A stretch of DNA of 62,321 nt from Rivularia sp. MS3. Lineage in GTDB: Bacteria; Cyanobacteriota; Cyanobacteriia; Cyanobacteriales; Nostocaceae. The position numbers and the translations under genes are program-made. Below the pieces are notes generated by a model. The model saw nothing but the letters and a program-made list of their open reading frames with translations, did no database searches and was not told the origin of the DNA. This document shows positions 27,140-35,675 of the stretch, piece by piece; position 1 is the first letter of the stretch; the number at the start of each line of letters is the position of its first letter. The stretch lies in assembly GCA_019192545.1 (NCBI GenBank), contig JAHCMI010000055.1, positions 1 to 62,321 of the forward strand. Direction: 5' to 3'.

Positions 27140-27772
27140 TTATTTTTTACGTGCGACAATGTGAAAAATATGCCAATGTTTTTCATGACCTAAAGCAGTT
27201 TTACCGGCATGGTCTTCTTCAGAGAGCAATTCTACTTCAAAAGGTTGTAGGAGTGCTTCAATCTCCGACATAGTATGATGACTCATGGTTGGATCGATTG
27301 CCCAAGAATCGCGATTGCCGAATAACTGACCGCTAAAACGACCCCCAGAAGCCAAGCTAGAGATGATTTTATGCCACAACTGAGAAAAATTTTCTGGTTT
27401 ACAAAACGGTAGGCTAAAACCAGCATTGATTAAATCAATATTTAACGGTAATTCGATATTTTCAAACTCAGCTATACGAGTTTCTATAACAGCTTTCTTA
27501 TCGCAACGGTTTTTTAAACGCTCAATAGCTTCGGTTTGGCTATCGATAGCGATAACCTTCCAACCCCGACGCAGCAATTCCACCGTATCTCTACCTTCCC
27601 CACAGCCCAAATCTATAGCTGTTCTTGCTCCAGTTTTGTTTTCTGGCTCGAAGTTTGCTAGAGCGGTGAGTAAGGTTTCTCTAGGGGGACGATTCGCAAC
27701 AGCTTTGTAATAATCCGACCAGTTGCGAGGAGCAGCTTTATCTATAGATTGATTATCATTAAAATTCGACAT
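27140..27772 (-). CDS. Class I SAM-dependent methyltransferase (TehB-like)
   Basis: A 210-residue soluble protein with the SAM-binding motif TAIDLGCGEGRDTVELL (about residues 51-67), the acidic loop IAIDSQTEAIERL, and the later motif INAGFSLPFC. It resembles small class I methyltransferases of the TehB type. The substrate cannot be read from sequence. It is a single gene, divergent from mop, with a terminator behind it. The position beside the nif genes may be incidental. Confidence 0.8.
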   Translation of the reverse strand: MSNFNDNQSIDKAAPRNWSDYYKAVANRPPRETLLTALANFEPENKTGARTAIDLGCGEGRDTVELLRRGWKVIAIDSQTEAIERLKNRCDKKAVIETRIAEFENIELPLNIDLINAGFSLPFCKPENFSQLWHKIISSLASGGRFSGQLFGNRDSWAIDPTMSHHTMSEIEALLQPFEVELLSEEDHAGKTALGHEKHWHIFHIVARKK

Positions 27773-27908
27773 CTTTCAAAAGTTAATATCCGTTAATTAC
27801 AGTAAAGAATAATTGATTAATCGTGAATAAAAAATGAAAATAATCATATAAATAATCTCCTAAACGGTAAGATTATTAAGTATAAAATTACTAGACAAAA
27901 ATAACACC

Positions 27909-28118
27909 ATGAAAATTAGCGCTCGCAATCACATTAAAGGAACTGTAAAAAAGATTATACCTGGAGTTGTTAGCACTGAGGTAACTTTAGAAATTGCACC
28001 AGGAGTAGAAGTAGTTTCAGTAATTACTAAATCTTCAGCAGACCAAATGCATCTTTCTCTAGGAAAAGAAGCTTATATGGTAGTAAAAGCAACAGATGTT
28101 ATGGTCGGTACGGATTAA
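27909..28118 (+). CDS. mop: Mop-type molybdopterin/molybdate-binding protein
   Basis: This 69-residue protein is a single Mop (TOBE) domain: ARNHIKGTVKKIIPGVVSTE, then EVTLEIAPGVEVVSVITKSS. Such proteins bind molybdate as oligomers, buffering it for nitrogenase cofactor synthesis (family knowledge). It is the only plus-strand gene in this stretch and is divergent from the methyltransferase. The next genes on the right, on the opposite strand, are the fdxH end of the nif operon, which supports a link to nitrogen fixation. Confidence 0.85.
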   Translation: MKISARNHIKGTVKKIIPGVVSTEVTLEIAPGVEVVSVITKSSADQMHLSLGKEAYMVVKATDVMVGTD

Positions 28119-28360
28119 TTAAATTTATGTTAGGGCATTGGGAATAGGTCATTGGGCATTGGATAATGGCTAAGAGAAAATTAATGATGAGAGAAAGCTA
28201 ATTATTTAATTATTTTGAGCAAGATTTTATAGTTATTAGTATCTTTTTTAAAAGTTCTGATATCTTAGATTTAAATAATTGGAACTGTATTCTATTATTA
28301 ATCTCCAATCCTCAATGCCCAATGCCCAATGTCCAATGCCCAGTTTTCAATCACTAATCA
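28119..28360. repeat. Spacer with short repeats between mop and the end of the nif operon
   Basis: It has two runs of a heptad-like repeat (GGGCATTGGGAATAGGTCATT near 28133, and CCAATGCCCAATGTCC near 28311-28340) in opposite orientation, which could pair. No gene is seen. Confidence 0.5.
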
Positions 28361-28396
28361 ATAAAAAAGTCATAGCTAATTAAAGCTACGACTTTA
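28361..28396 (-). terminator. Terminator at the end of the nif operon (after fdxH)
   Basis: AAAGTCATAGCT (28366-28377) pairs with AGCTACGACTTT (28384-28395) with one mismatch. The minus strand continues as TTTTTTATTG. It lies about 46 bp after fdxH. Confidence 0.8.
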
Positions 28397-28441
28397 AATA
28401 AATTATAAGCGTGTAATTATGAAATTATTCAGTCAAAAAAA

Positions 28442-28741
28442 TTACACTAAATAAGGCTCTTGATGAGTTTTGATTGTACAGTTGGAGCGGGGATAGGTGA
28501 CGCAAAGTAAAGCGAATCCTTTGGAAATTTGCTCGTCATCTAAAAAGTTTTGGTCAGACTGGTCGATTTCACCTTCGGTGACTTTACCAACACAGCTAGA
28601 GCAAGAGCCAGCAGAACAACTGAAAGGTAATTCAATTCCTGCTTCTTCTGCTGCTTCTAAAATAGTAGTTTCTTCATCAACTTCTATTGTGGTGTCTAAA
28701 TCTTCCTTTTTGTTAATCAGTCTAACTTCGTAACTTGCCAT
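28442..28741 (-). CDS. fdxH: Heterocyst [2Fe-2S] ferredoxin
   Basis: A 99-residue plant-type ferredoxin. The cluster ligands are visible as CSAGSCSSC (about residues 42-50) plus a later single Cys (LLCVTYPRS). FdxH delivers electrons to nitrogenase in heterocysts. The sequence has the tail typical of the heterocyst form ([17 protein letters not shown]) and sits at the 3' end of the nif operon, as in Nostoc. A GAGGAG ribosome site precedes the ATG at 28739-28741. It is the last gene, followed by a terminator. Confidence 0.95.
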   Translation of the reverse strand: MASYEVRLINKKEDLDTTIEVDEETTILEAAEEAGIELPFSCSAGSCSSCVGKVTEGEIDQSDQNFLDDEQISKGFALLCVTYPRSNCTIKTHQEPYLV

Positions 28742-28769
28742 GTTTCAGTTCTCCTCAAACGACGTATAA

Positions 28770-28955
28770 TTTTTGGATGTTAGTTGTTAGTTCTTAGTTA
28801 TTAGTTATTAGCTGTTAGATGTTAGTTTATGAAGGGCAACTTATTTAAACAGCTTACGGTGAAGAAGTTGTAAGCAGATAAATATTTTACGAATCTCACG
28901 AGCTACTAACTACTAGTTACTAATTACTTACTATTAATCACTAACTACTAACTAC
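28770..28955. repeat. Heptad repeats in the hesB-fdxH spacer
   Basis: TTAGTTGTTAGTTCTTAGTT and variants near 28778-28825, and ACTAACTACTAACTAC near 28900-28955, are opposite-strand forms of one repeat and could fold back. No gene is seen. They separate hesB from fdxH inside the operon. Confidence 0.65.
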
Positions 28956-29327
28956 TTATTGATTGCAAGGTGTACCTGATGGGGTACAATCACCAGCTTC
29001 AAATGACTTGCCACAACCGCAGGTGCTGGTTGCATTGGGATTAGTAAACTTAAAACCGCTTTCCATCATCCCTTCGATAAAATCGATTACCATTCCATCT
29101 AATAACGGCGCACTTTTTGCATCAACATAAATTGTTATGCCATCTTGTTCAACCACCAAGTCATCAGCAGCAGGCTTGCTGGTGGTATTCATTGCATATT
29201 CGTAGCCGTTACAACCACCATCTTTAGCGGAGACTCGGATACCTTTAGGTTTTCCGTTTTCACCTGTTGTATCTTGTAAAAACGAATTTAAACGTTGTGC
29301 TGCTGCTTCTGTCAAACTAATTGTCAC
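28956..29327 (-). CDS. hesB: HesB-like iron-sulfur cluster assembly protein
   Basis: A 123-residue A-type iron-sulfur scaffold or carrier. The three conserved cysteines are visible: GGCNGY (about residue 39) and the C-terminal STCGCGKSF (residues about 102-104). HesB lies in the heterocyst nif operon between hesA and fdxH and is thought to help supply clusters to nitrogenase. The tail has two more cysteines (GDCTPSGTPCNQ), as in other nif-linked HesB proteins. Confidence 0.92.
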   Translation of the reverse strand: MTISLTEAAAQRLNSFLQDTTGENGKPKGIRVSAKDGGCNGYEYAMNTTSKPAADDLVVEQDGITIYVDAKSAPLLDGMVIDFIEGMMESGFKFTNPNATSTCGCGKSFEAGDCTPSGTPCNQ

Positions 29328-29446
29328 GTTTCTTCCTCCGTACTAATAGATAATGGTTGTTTTTGCTCAAGGAACGATAAATCAATCATCGAAGCGATAT
29401 TGAAATTACCAAAACTTTAAACTATGTAAAATGCTACTTGTCTCGA

Positions 29447-30247
29447 CTAGGACTTGATGTTACCAGTGGTTTCCAGAGGTTGAGACTGCGAATACCTCCA
29501 GGGGGCACTGTTGCCACATACCGGACACTCGCGATCGCGATAAGAACGACGCTTCGCAAAGTCCATTCTGATAAAATCGATTGTCAGCAATTGCGATAGT
29601 AAAGGCTGACTAAATCCGGTGATTAACTTGATAGCTTCCAAAGCAGTGAGACAAGCTAAAGTACCGGAAACTACACCTAATACTGAAAATGCACGTCTAT
29701 CCCAATCGGGTTTTTCCGGAAATAGACATGATAAACAGGGAGTTACACCAGGTATAATAGTTGTTAGATAAGCCTCCATCGAATCCATTGCAGCTTCTAC
29801 CATTGGCTTTCGCCAGCGAACGCAAGCTTCATTTAACAAATTACGCTCGGTAAAGTTATGAGCGCAGTCTAAAGCCATGTCGGCTTGCTGTACTAAAGAA
29901 TCTACGTTATCCGGATTGATATAATCGTGAATCGTTTCTATCTCAATATCGGGATTAATAGCCTGTAGGGTTTCCTTAGCTTTAAAAACCCTTGGCTTTC
30001 CTACCCAATCGTGAGTCATGAGAATTTGACGATTCATATCATCAAGCCGCAAGTCACCTCCTCTAACTAGGATTAATCGTCCTACGCCTGCAACCGCAAG
30101 GTAAAGTGCAGCCGTACCGCCTAATCCACCAACACCAGTTACCAAAACAGTCGCCGACTTTAAACGCTTTTGTGCCAATTCACCAAAGTTAGGTAGCGAC
30201 ATTTGGCGACTATAGCGTTCTAACTCGGTAGGTGTTAGGTTTACCAC
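29447..30247 (-). CDS. hesA: HesA, ThiF/MoeB-like E1 family protein
   Basis: A 266-residue adenylating-type protein with the Rossmann motif VLVTGVGGLGGTAA (about 34-47) and a structural zinc site made of CLSC (about 173-176) and CPVC near the end. HesA is a conserved nif-operon protein of unknown exact role, presumed to act in sulfur or cofactor transfer. The start is GTG at 30245-30247, supported by AGGAGG about 6 bp upstream, and it overlaps no neighbour. NifW ends 12 bp upstream. Confidence 0.93.
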   Translation of the reverse strand: MVNLTPTELERYSRQMSLPNFGELAQKRLKSATVLVTGVGGLGGTAALYLAVAGVGRLILVRGGDLRLDDMNRQILMTHDWVGKPRVFKAKETLQAINPDIEIETIHDYINPDNVDSLVQQADMALDCAHNFTERNLLNEACVRWRKPMVEAAMDSMEAYLTTIIPGVTPCLSCLFPEKPDWDRRAFSVLGVVSGTLACLTALEAIKLITGFSQPLLSQLLTIDFIRMDFAKRRSYRDRECPVCGNSAPWRYSQSQPLETTGNIKS

Positions 30248-30258
30248 TTTATTACCTC

Positions 30259-30576
30259 CTAATCCGAATCAATTTCTGTCAGCTTGACTACATTTTTTGG
30301 CTTCTGGTGAAACACTTTGAAAAGTTTTTCTTGTTGGGGTGTTGACTCTATAAATACCTGATAAGCACTCTCTAATGCTTCGCGATATTTACTTAATCTT
30401 TCCTCGTCATTAAGTTCTGAATTATTCTTGTCAATTTCCTGAATAAATTCAGAAAATTTTTGTAGAATATGTAAACGATTTACATGTACAACTTTTTGGT
30501 CGTATTCTAAATCAAAAAATTGGAAATAGTCTTCTGTATTTACTAGCTTTTTGAACTCTTCCAAGCTTTTACTCAT
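30259..30576 (-). CDS. nifW: NifW, nitrogenase stabilising/protective protein
   Basis: A 105-residue member of the NifW family, which protects the nitrogenase MoFe protein from oxygen (family knowledge). The typical opening (LEEFKKLVNTEDYFQFFDLE) and the segment YREALESAYQVF are seen. It overlaps the stop of the DUF683 gene by one base at 30576, so the two are probably translationally coupled. Confidence 0.92.
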   Translation of the reverse strand: MSKSLEEFKKLVNTEDYFQFFDLEYDQKVVHVNRLHILQKFSEFIQEIDKNNSELNDEERLSKYREALESAYQVFIESTPQQEKLFKVFHQKPKNVVKLTEIDSD

Positions 30577-30800
30577 TATGCTTGCTCCATCTTCTTCAGT
30601 TTTTGTTTAAGGTCGTTTAATTCACAATATATTTGATAAGTAGCTTCAGCTACTCCCATAAGATTTTCGTAATCAGTAGGCAAACCTTCTGCCAAATCGT
30701 GCAAGTCCATTTTCATTTGACCTGCTTTACTATTAAGACGCTTTATCTTTTTTTTTAACTCTTCAATATCTGTAATTTCTTCAGTTTGAGCCATAGACAT
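30576..30800 (-). CDS. DUF683 (Rop-like) nif-operon protein
   Basis: A 74-residue two-helix coiled-coil protein (KKKIKRLNSKAGQMKMDLH and AEATYQIYCELNDLKQKLKK), typical of the small DUF683 proteins found between nifX and nifW in diazotrophs. The function is not settled. The start could be ATG 30800 or the second Met codon at 30794. Its stop codon shares one base with the start of nifW. Confidence 0.85.
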   Translation of the reverse strand: MSMAQTEEITDIEELKKKIKRLNSKAGQMKMDLHDLAEGLPTDYENLMGVAEATYQIYCELNDLKQKLKKMEQA

Positions 30801-31012
30801 CCTTTATTAATTTTATATTTTGGATTGGGGATTTTAGATTTGGGAATAGGTAATAGGTGAAACACTGCGTTGCGGAGGAACACGACCGTTGTAGCAAGTG
30901 TTAAACCCGAAGGGTAATAGGTAATTTATAATTGGTAATGGGTTATTCAATAATTGATTTAATTACCTTTGACCTTTAACCTTTAACCTCTTACCTATTA
31001 CCTCAAAATTAC
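30801..31012. repeat. Repeat-rich spacer inside the nif operon
   Basis: It contains STRR-like runs (ACCTTTAACCTTTAACCTC near 30970-30990) and, at about 30858-30905, the inverted copy of a dispersed repeat found at about 6448-6500. No gene is seen. Confidence 0.6.
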
Positions 31013-31489
31013 TTACAATTCTCCGACTTCACGAAAACGTGTGGCTAATTCAACGCCTTTTTCTACCAAGCTCTCTCCTTCTTCGGCTAATTTTTCCAAA
31101 GAATTAAAACCAAACCTATGAACATCACGCATAGTCTTTTTAACCAGTAAAAGACGACCGGAAAATACTAATACCCATCCGAATCCTTCGTGATTTAAAT
31201 CGGTAACAACCTGCGATAGCAAACCAGTTTCCTGTTCGATGCGAATTGCTATAGCTCGGTAAAAAGCATTAATACGCGATATTGTCCTCAGATCGACTTC
31301 ACCCTCGACAGAAATTTCGCGTTTTTGTTGTTTGCTGACAACATAGGGTTTAAGAAGTAAATCATCCGACCATTTTTTATAAGTTCCGTAAGTATCTAAA
31401 CCCCGAATTTGTTGAACTAATGCCTTAATAAAAGAAGAACTCAAGACATCACTGGTTGCAGTTCCATTTACACTATTACTGGTGTTCAT
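31013..31489 (-). CDS. NifX-associated protein (DUF269)
   Basis: A 158-residue member of DUF269, a family encoded next to nifX in almost all diazotrophs. Typical features are ALVQQIRGLDTYGTYKKWSD and FGWVLVFSGRLLLVKKTMRD. It probably acts in cofactor assembly or handling (inference from the conserved pairing). It overlaps the end of nifX by 4 bp, which suggests translational coupling. Confidence 0.9.
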   Translation of the reverse strand: MNTSNSVNGTATSDVLSSSFIKALVQQIRGLDTYGTYKKWSDDLLLKPYVVSKQQKREISVEGEVDLRTISRINAFYRAIAIRIEQETGLLSQVVTDLNHEGFGWVLVFSGRLLLVKKTMRDVHRFGFNSLEKLAEEGESLVEKGVELATRFREVGEL

Positions 31490-31899
31490 ACAGTTGCATC
31501 CTCTTCTAATTCATCTTCAAAGTTACGGTCTTTTTGTTGTAAAGCTTTACGCAACCAAGGTGGAGGGCTTCCTTTAAGAGTTTGCACCAATCTTTCTAAA
31601 ACATCTTTAATTTCATCTTGCTCCGACCGTGCTTTAATTGGAGTTACACCCTTTTTAATTAAGCGAGCAGCAGCGCTACCTCCAATTGCACTAACGTATA
31701 CAATCGTGCAATCTTCTAAAGCTTTTAGTTTAGGAACTAATTTATCTTCGTTACCATCTTCTTTTAATTCGCCGCCGAAGGAAAGAGTTTCTATAAACGT
31801 ATAACCTTCATCTGAAATTTCGTAAACATCAATTTCTCTTGCCCACCCAAAATGAGCATTAATATGAACTTTATCGCTTGTCGTAAAAGCTATTTTCAT
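31486..31899 (-). CDS. nifX: NifX, FeMo-cofactor carrier
   Basis: A 137-residue NifX protein (KIAFTTSDKVHINAHFGWAR; IVYVSAIGGSAAARLIKKGV), which holds cofactor precursors (NifB-co, VK-cluster) on the way to NifEN (family knowledge). Its stop overlaps the DUF269 start by 4 bp. A linear acidic tail (DRNFEDELEEDATV) follows the core. It lies 61 bp after nifN. Confidence 0.93.
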   Translation of the reverse strand: MKIAFTTSDKVHINAHFGWAREIDVYEISDEGYTFIETLSFGGELKEDGNEDKLVPKLKALEDCTIVYVSAIGGSAAARLIKKGVTPIKARSEQDEIKDVLERLVQTLKGSPPPWLRKALQQKDRNFEDELEEDATV

Positions 31900-31960
31900 T
31901 ACAAATAAGTACTCCTTTTGATTAGGTCAAAGTTATAACTTCTAACTCCTAACTTTTAAC

Positions 31961-33271
31961 TCAATGACCGTGTTTGACACTCATTTCCTCTTCTTCTAAA
32001 AAGATGTTGCCAATATCAAATAAAATTTGCATGGTTCCCCGATAACCAACTTTAGTATATTGACCTATACCTAAACGGTCATAAATCGGGATACCCTGGC
32101 GATAAAGAGGAATATTTTTCTTTTTGGCAATTGTCGAAGTGTGAGAGTTACCAATTAATAAATCCGAACCTTCTACAACTTGTTCAAAATCTTCTAAGTC
32201 ACCAATAATAACTTTTTCAAGATTAAGTTTTTCTAGTAAAGGAGAACGTGTAGTAGTAACTGCGGCTTGAATTTCTGCTCCCATTGATTGCAAAAAATTA
32301 ATAGTTGACCACAGCAAATCCGGTTCTAATGCTAAGGATACTCGCTTGCGACCAAAGAAAAAGTGAGTATCGAGCATAGCGTCTTGTAATTGACGACGTT
32401 GACGACGATAATTATCTGGAACCCTAACACCACTAACATCTGATAGGGCTTGTAAAAAGTTATCTACAGCATCTAGCCCGGTTAGTTCGCTAAATAATTC
32501 ATAAGGAATAGCAAAGCGCTTATCTAAAATTTCAGCCGCACCCCGCATACTTTCCCCGATCGCAATAGTAAAAGCCGAACTGCCCATGTTACGCAATTGC
32601 GACAAAGTAGTACCACCGCCGGTTATCGGACTCCAAGAATCATCTAGATGACCATCTAATGAGGCGGAAAGGTCTGGCGCAATAATAGGAACTAATCCAA
32701 AAGCACTAACAATATCTTTGATTTCCTGTAAGTCTCCTGGAGTAAAAGCAGAACTGACTAAAAGATTAACTTGGTTAGGTCTAATTTCTCCCTTTTGGGG
32801 AAGTTCTCTAACCATGCTTTCTACAGCAGCAGCATATCCATCTTGTAATGCTCCCTTAAAATCTGGCGAGGAGACTAACAAAATAGGTAACTCTTTTAAA
32901 TGAGGATGACTTTGACGAAACTCTCGGAGGATTTTCTCCATATCATCCCCTCTAGTTTCCGTCAGCCCCGTAGTACAAAGACCTATAATTTCCGGGTTTA
33001 CCTTTTCCACCAAAGTTAGAATTGCCTGCTCGACATTATCCTCTCCACCCAAAATAGTAGAGACTTCCGTCATCGCCGTAGTAGAAAGAGGAATAGCTTC
33101 TCGAAAATGCCGCACCAATATCACTTTAGCGAAAGCCGTACATCCTTGGGAACCGTGCAGCAGTGGTATCATACCCTTCAACCCTAAAAAAGCTAAAGCC
33201 GCACCTAATGTCTGACTTTGCTTGAGAGGATTTACTATAACTGGTTTATTTTGAGTCGCTACTATAGCCAT
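31961..33271 (-). CDS. nifN: NifN, FeMo-cofactor assembly scaffold beta subunit
   Basis: A 436-residue NifN. It shows the family opening with the ligand region (NPLKQSQTLGAALAFLG, HGSQGCTAFAKV), the central domain, and the terminal segment with a duplicated-fold Gly-rich turn (GIPIYDRLGIGQYTKVGYRG). With NifE it builds FeMo-cofactor before transfer to NifDK. Between its end and nifX is a 61-bp gap. Spacer repeats occupy 33272-33389. Confidence 0.96.
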   Translation of the reverse strand: MAIVATQNKPVIVNPLKQSQTLGAALAFLGLKGMIPLLHGSQGCTAFAKVILVRHFREAIPLSTTAMTEVSTILGGEDNVEQAILTLVEKVNPEIIGLCTTGLTETRGDDMEKILREFRQSHPHLKELPILLVSSPDFKGALQDGYAAAVESMVRELPQKGEIRPNQVNLLVSSAFTPGDLQEIKDIVSAFGLVPIIAPDLSASLDGHLDDSWSPITGGGTTLSQLRNMGSSAFTIAIGESMRGAAEILDKRFAIPYELFSELTGLDAVDNFLQALSDVSGVRVPDNYRRQRRQLQDAMLDTHFFFGRKRVSLALEPDLLWSTINFLQSMGAEIQAAVTTTRSPLLEKLNLEKVIIGDLEDFEQVVEGSDLLIGNSHTSTIAKKKNIPLYRQGIPIYDRLGIGQYTKVGYRGTMQILFDIGNIFLEEEEMSVKHGH

Positions 33272-33440
33272 TGGAATTAATAAATAGGTTAAAGGTTAAA
33301 GGTCAAAAGTCAAAGGTTTTTAATTGGAATCGGAATTGGTAATTAGGAGATAAAGAAATAATTATTAACTCCTAATTCCTAACTCCTAACTACTTACTGC
33401 TCACTGTTAACTGCTCGCTGTTAACTGCTAACTGTTCCCA
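33272..33440. repeat. Short tandem repeats spanning the nifE-nifN spacer and the nifE 3' end
   Basis: AGGTTAAAGGTCAAAAGTC near 33288-33315 and then GTTAACTGCTCGCTGTTAAC near 33408-33427 are heptad-like repeats. The second block reads into the 3' end of nifE and encodes its last residues. A similar block (CAGTTAACAGTTAACAGTGA) lies at 58980-59000. Confidence 0.7.
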
Positions 33441-34799
33441 AGGAGCGGGTTGACGAATTTGTTGCCAAACTGGACTGTAGAGGGCTTCGTCTAGTTCTCT
33501 TGCCATGTTTACCATGCCGTCGTAACCAGCATAAGCGTGATGGCGTTCTTGGTTAATGTCTAAAAACGGAATTCTGGCTTTGAGGGCAGTGTATTGATTT
33601 CTACCGCCAGCAATCAGCATATCTGCTTTGGTTTCTCCGATGACTCGTATCAATTCGGCAGGATTACCTTTGGGCATCATGATACCGTCTTTACCAAGCA
33701 ACTTTTGAATTTTGGCTTTGTCTTCTTCAGTACTTTTCTTTGTACTGGTAGCAACAACATCCATTCCTAAATCTTTAGCTGCGGAAATAATCGACCAGCT
33801 TTTAACACCGCCGGTATAAAGTACAACTTTCTTTCCTTTCAATCGAGCGCGATATGGAGCTAACTTTTCATCTAGTTTTGCAGTTTCTTCTGCAATCAAT
33901 TTTTCAGTTCGCTCTTGTAAGTCTTTATCTCCCAATTTTGCTGCTACTGTTCGTAGAAAGCGGTTCATGTCATCTACACCGTAAAAAGATTCTTCTATAT
34001 AAGGAATCCCGTACTTTTCCTCCATTTTTCTAGCCATGTTAATCAAGGCTTTGGAGCAAATCATTACGTTTAGTTTGGCACGGTGAGCGTAAGAAACTTC
34101 TTTATAACGGGCATCTCCAGTAATTTTACTTAAAACTCGAATGCCTAATTTTTCTAACAGTGGCGTAACGTTCCACATCTCGCCAGCAATATTATATTCA
34201 CCAATCAGATTAATATCGTAAGGAGTCGTGTATTCCGGTTCTCCCGTACCAACGACATACTCTAATAAAGTTTCTCCAGCCAGACGATTGCCAAGATTCT
34301 TACTACCAACAAATCCAGGTGCATTTACAGGAATAACGGGAATACCAACTTTTTTCTGGGCTGCTTTACAAACAGCATCAATATCTTCACCAATTAAAGC
34401 TGTGACGCAAGTCGAGTAAACAAATATAGCTTCAGGGTTGTAGTTTTCTTTTACGTGCTTGATAGCTTTATATAGTTTTTTCTCACTGCCGAAAATCACA
34501 TCATTTTCCGTTAAGTCGGTAGTAAAGCCCTTTTTATACAGCATTGGGCCGGAGGAAAGACTACCGCGACTGCCCCAGGAGTTACCCGAACAAGCGATGG
34601 GGCCATGCACTAAATGAGCCGCATCGGTAATCGGAACCAAAGCAATCATAGCCCCATCAAAGGAACAACCTCCCTGTGCTGCTCCAGGTTGTGCTTGTTG
34701 TTTACAAGCTTTATTTTTCTTTTCTCCGTTTTTTTGATGATTATGTTCGCATCCTGGTTCGGTTAACAGTTCGTTGATTTTGCTTTGAGTAATTTTCAT
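33390..34799 (-). CDS. nifE: NifE, FeMo-cofactor assembly scaffold alpha subunit, with repeat-encoded tail
   Basis: A 469-residue NifE with the cofactor-site motifs [20 protein letters not shown] and [16 protein letters not shown], and the second-domain pattern [20 protein letters not shown]. The usual C-terminus ([12 protein letters not shown]) is followed here by about 13 extra residues ([14 protein letters not shown]) translated from a short tandem repeat, so the coding end has been extended by repeat sequence. The insert between Cys ligands at the N-terminus (residues 17-33, Lys-rich) is a normal variation. It follows nifK by 554 bp. Confidence 0.95.
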   Translation of the reverse strand: MKITQSKINELLTEPGCEHNHQKNGEKKNKACKQQAQPGAAQGGCSFDGAMIALVPITDAAHLVHGPIACSGNSWGSRGSLSSGPMLYKKGFTTDLTENDVIFGSEKKLYKAIKHVKENYNPEAIFVYSTCVTALIGEDIDAVCKAAQKKVGIPVIPVNAPGFVGSKNLGNRLAGETLLEYVVGTGEPEYTTPYDINLIGEYNIAGEMWNVTPLLEKLGIRVLSKITGDARYKEVSYAHRAKLNVMICSKALINMARKMEEKYGIPYIEESFYGVDDMNRFLRTVAAKLGDKDLQERTEKLIAEETAKLDEKLAPYRARLKGKKVVLYTGGVKSWSIISAAKDLGMDVVATSTKKSTEEDKAKIQKLLGKDGIMMPKGNPAELIRVIGETKADMLIAGGRNQYTALKARIPFLDINQERHHAYAGYDGMVNMARELDEALYSPVWQQIRQPAPWEQLAVNSEQLTVSSK

Positions 34800-35353
34800 T
34801 TTTCAAGTTTAATGATTGAGTTTGCTATTGGTAATAGGTAATATCTTGTTTGGTTAAACAGTTATCATATCGATGAGGTTTGATAAGAAGTAATTGCAAA
34901 ATTTTGATAATAAACCGTATTTAACTCAAGTTTTGTATGTTTCGGATTATCAAATCCTTTTTAATTAGAATAAAGATACAGCACTTTGCAGTTAAATCAG
35001 GTACGATTTCATATCATAAATTTTTGGGGAATCAGCATCATTTTCCGCTAAGATATACCATTAGAAGATGAAATATGCTGCATTCTAATAAAAAGCAATC
35101 CTGTATTTTATAGGATTGAGCTTCAATTTATCTCAAATATTGACAGTAAATTTATTTCTGCTCGCAATTTACTATTACCGATTACCTATTAATAATTACC
35201 TAAAAATAAATGGTAAAAAAGGAGTGCAGAAGTATAAAGGATGAAGGATGAAAAATATTCATTATTCATACTTGAGCCTTTATACTTCATCCTTAATTAC
35301 CATTACCTTTTAGATCAAAGGTAGGCGACAGGAGCCTATCCTTAATTTAATTT
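34800..35353. other. nifK-nifE spacer, noncoding
   Basis: About 550 bp between nifK and nifE, AT-rich, with STRR-like ATTACCGATTACCTATTA near 35170. I see no gene. The spacer is long enough to include an extra promoter for the nifEN genes, which is a possibility only. Confidence 0.5.
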
Positions 35354-35613
35354 CTAACGAATTAGGTCGAAGGAGATATCTGTCTTAGAAGGAATATTCG
35401 TGTTGCGGTCAATTTCCTCAAAGATTGCGTTTACAACCCAGGTGATTAGGTTGATGGTTCCTTCGTAGCCAATAGTCGAGTATCTGTGTAGATTGTGACG
35501 ATCCATGATAGGATAACCAACTCTGATTAAAGGAGTCTTGGTGTCGCGCTCTAGGTACTTACCGTAGGAGTTACCAATCATGAAGTCAACTGGCTCGGTG
35601 AACAGTAAAGAAC
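35354..35613 (-). CDS. nifK: nifK, 3' fragment: nitrogenase MoFe protein beta subunit, C-terminal ~85 residues
   Basis: The fragment reads SLLFTEPVDFMIGNSYGKYL through NIPSKTDISFDLIR and stop at 35354, which is the C-terminus of NifK. Homology ends near 35613; upstream, the frame meets stop codons at once. The first ~425 residues, with the P-cluster cysteines, are absent from the window. A serine recombinase starts 63 bp beyond the break and reads away, as at hupS. The gene is therefore read as interrupted by a large element (to the right) that must be excised before nitrogenase can be made. Confidence 0.93.
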
Positions 35614-35675
35614 TAATATGTTAACTATCAGGTAAAATGCATAGTAATATTAAATATTGCTGTAAGGTTTACTGT

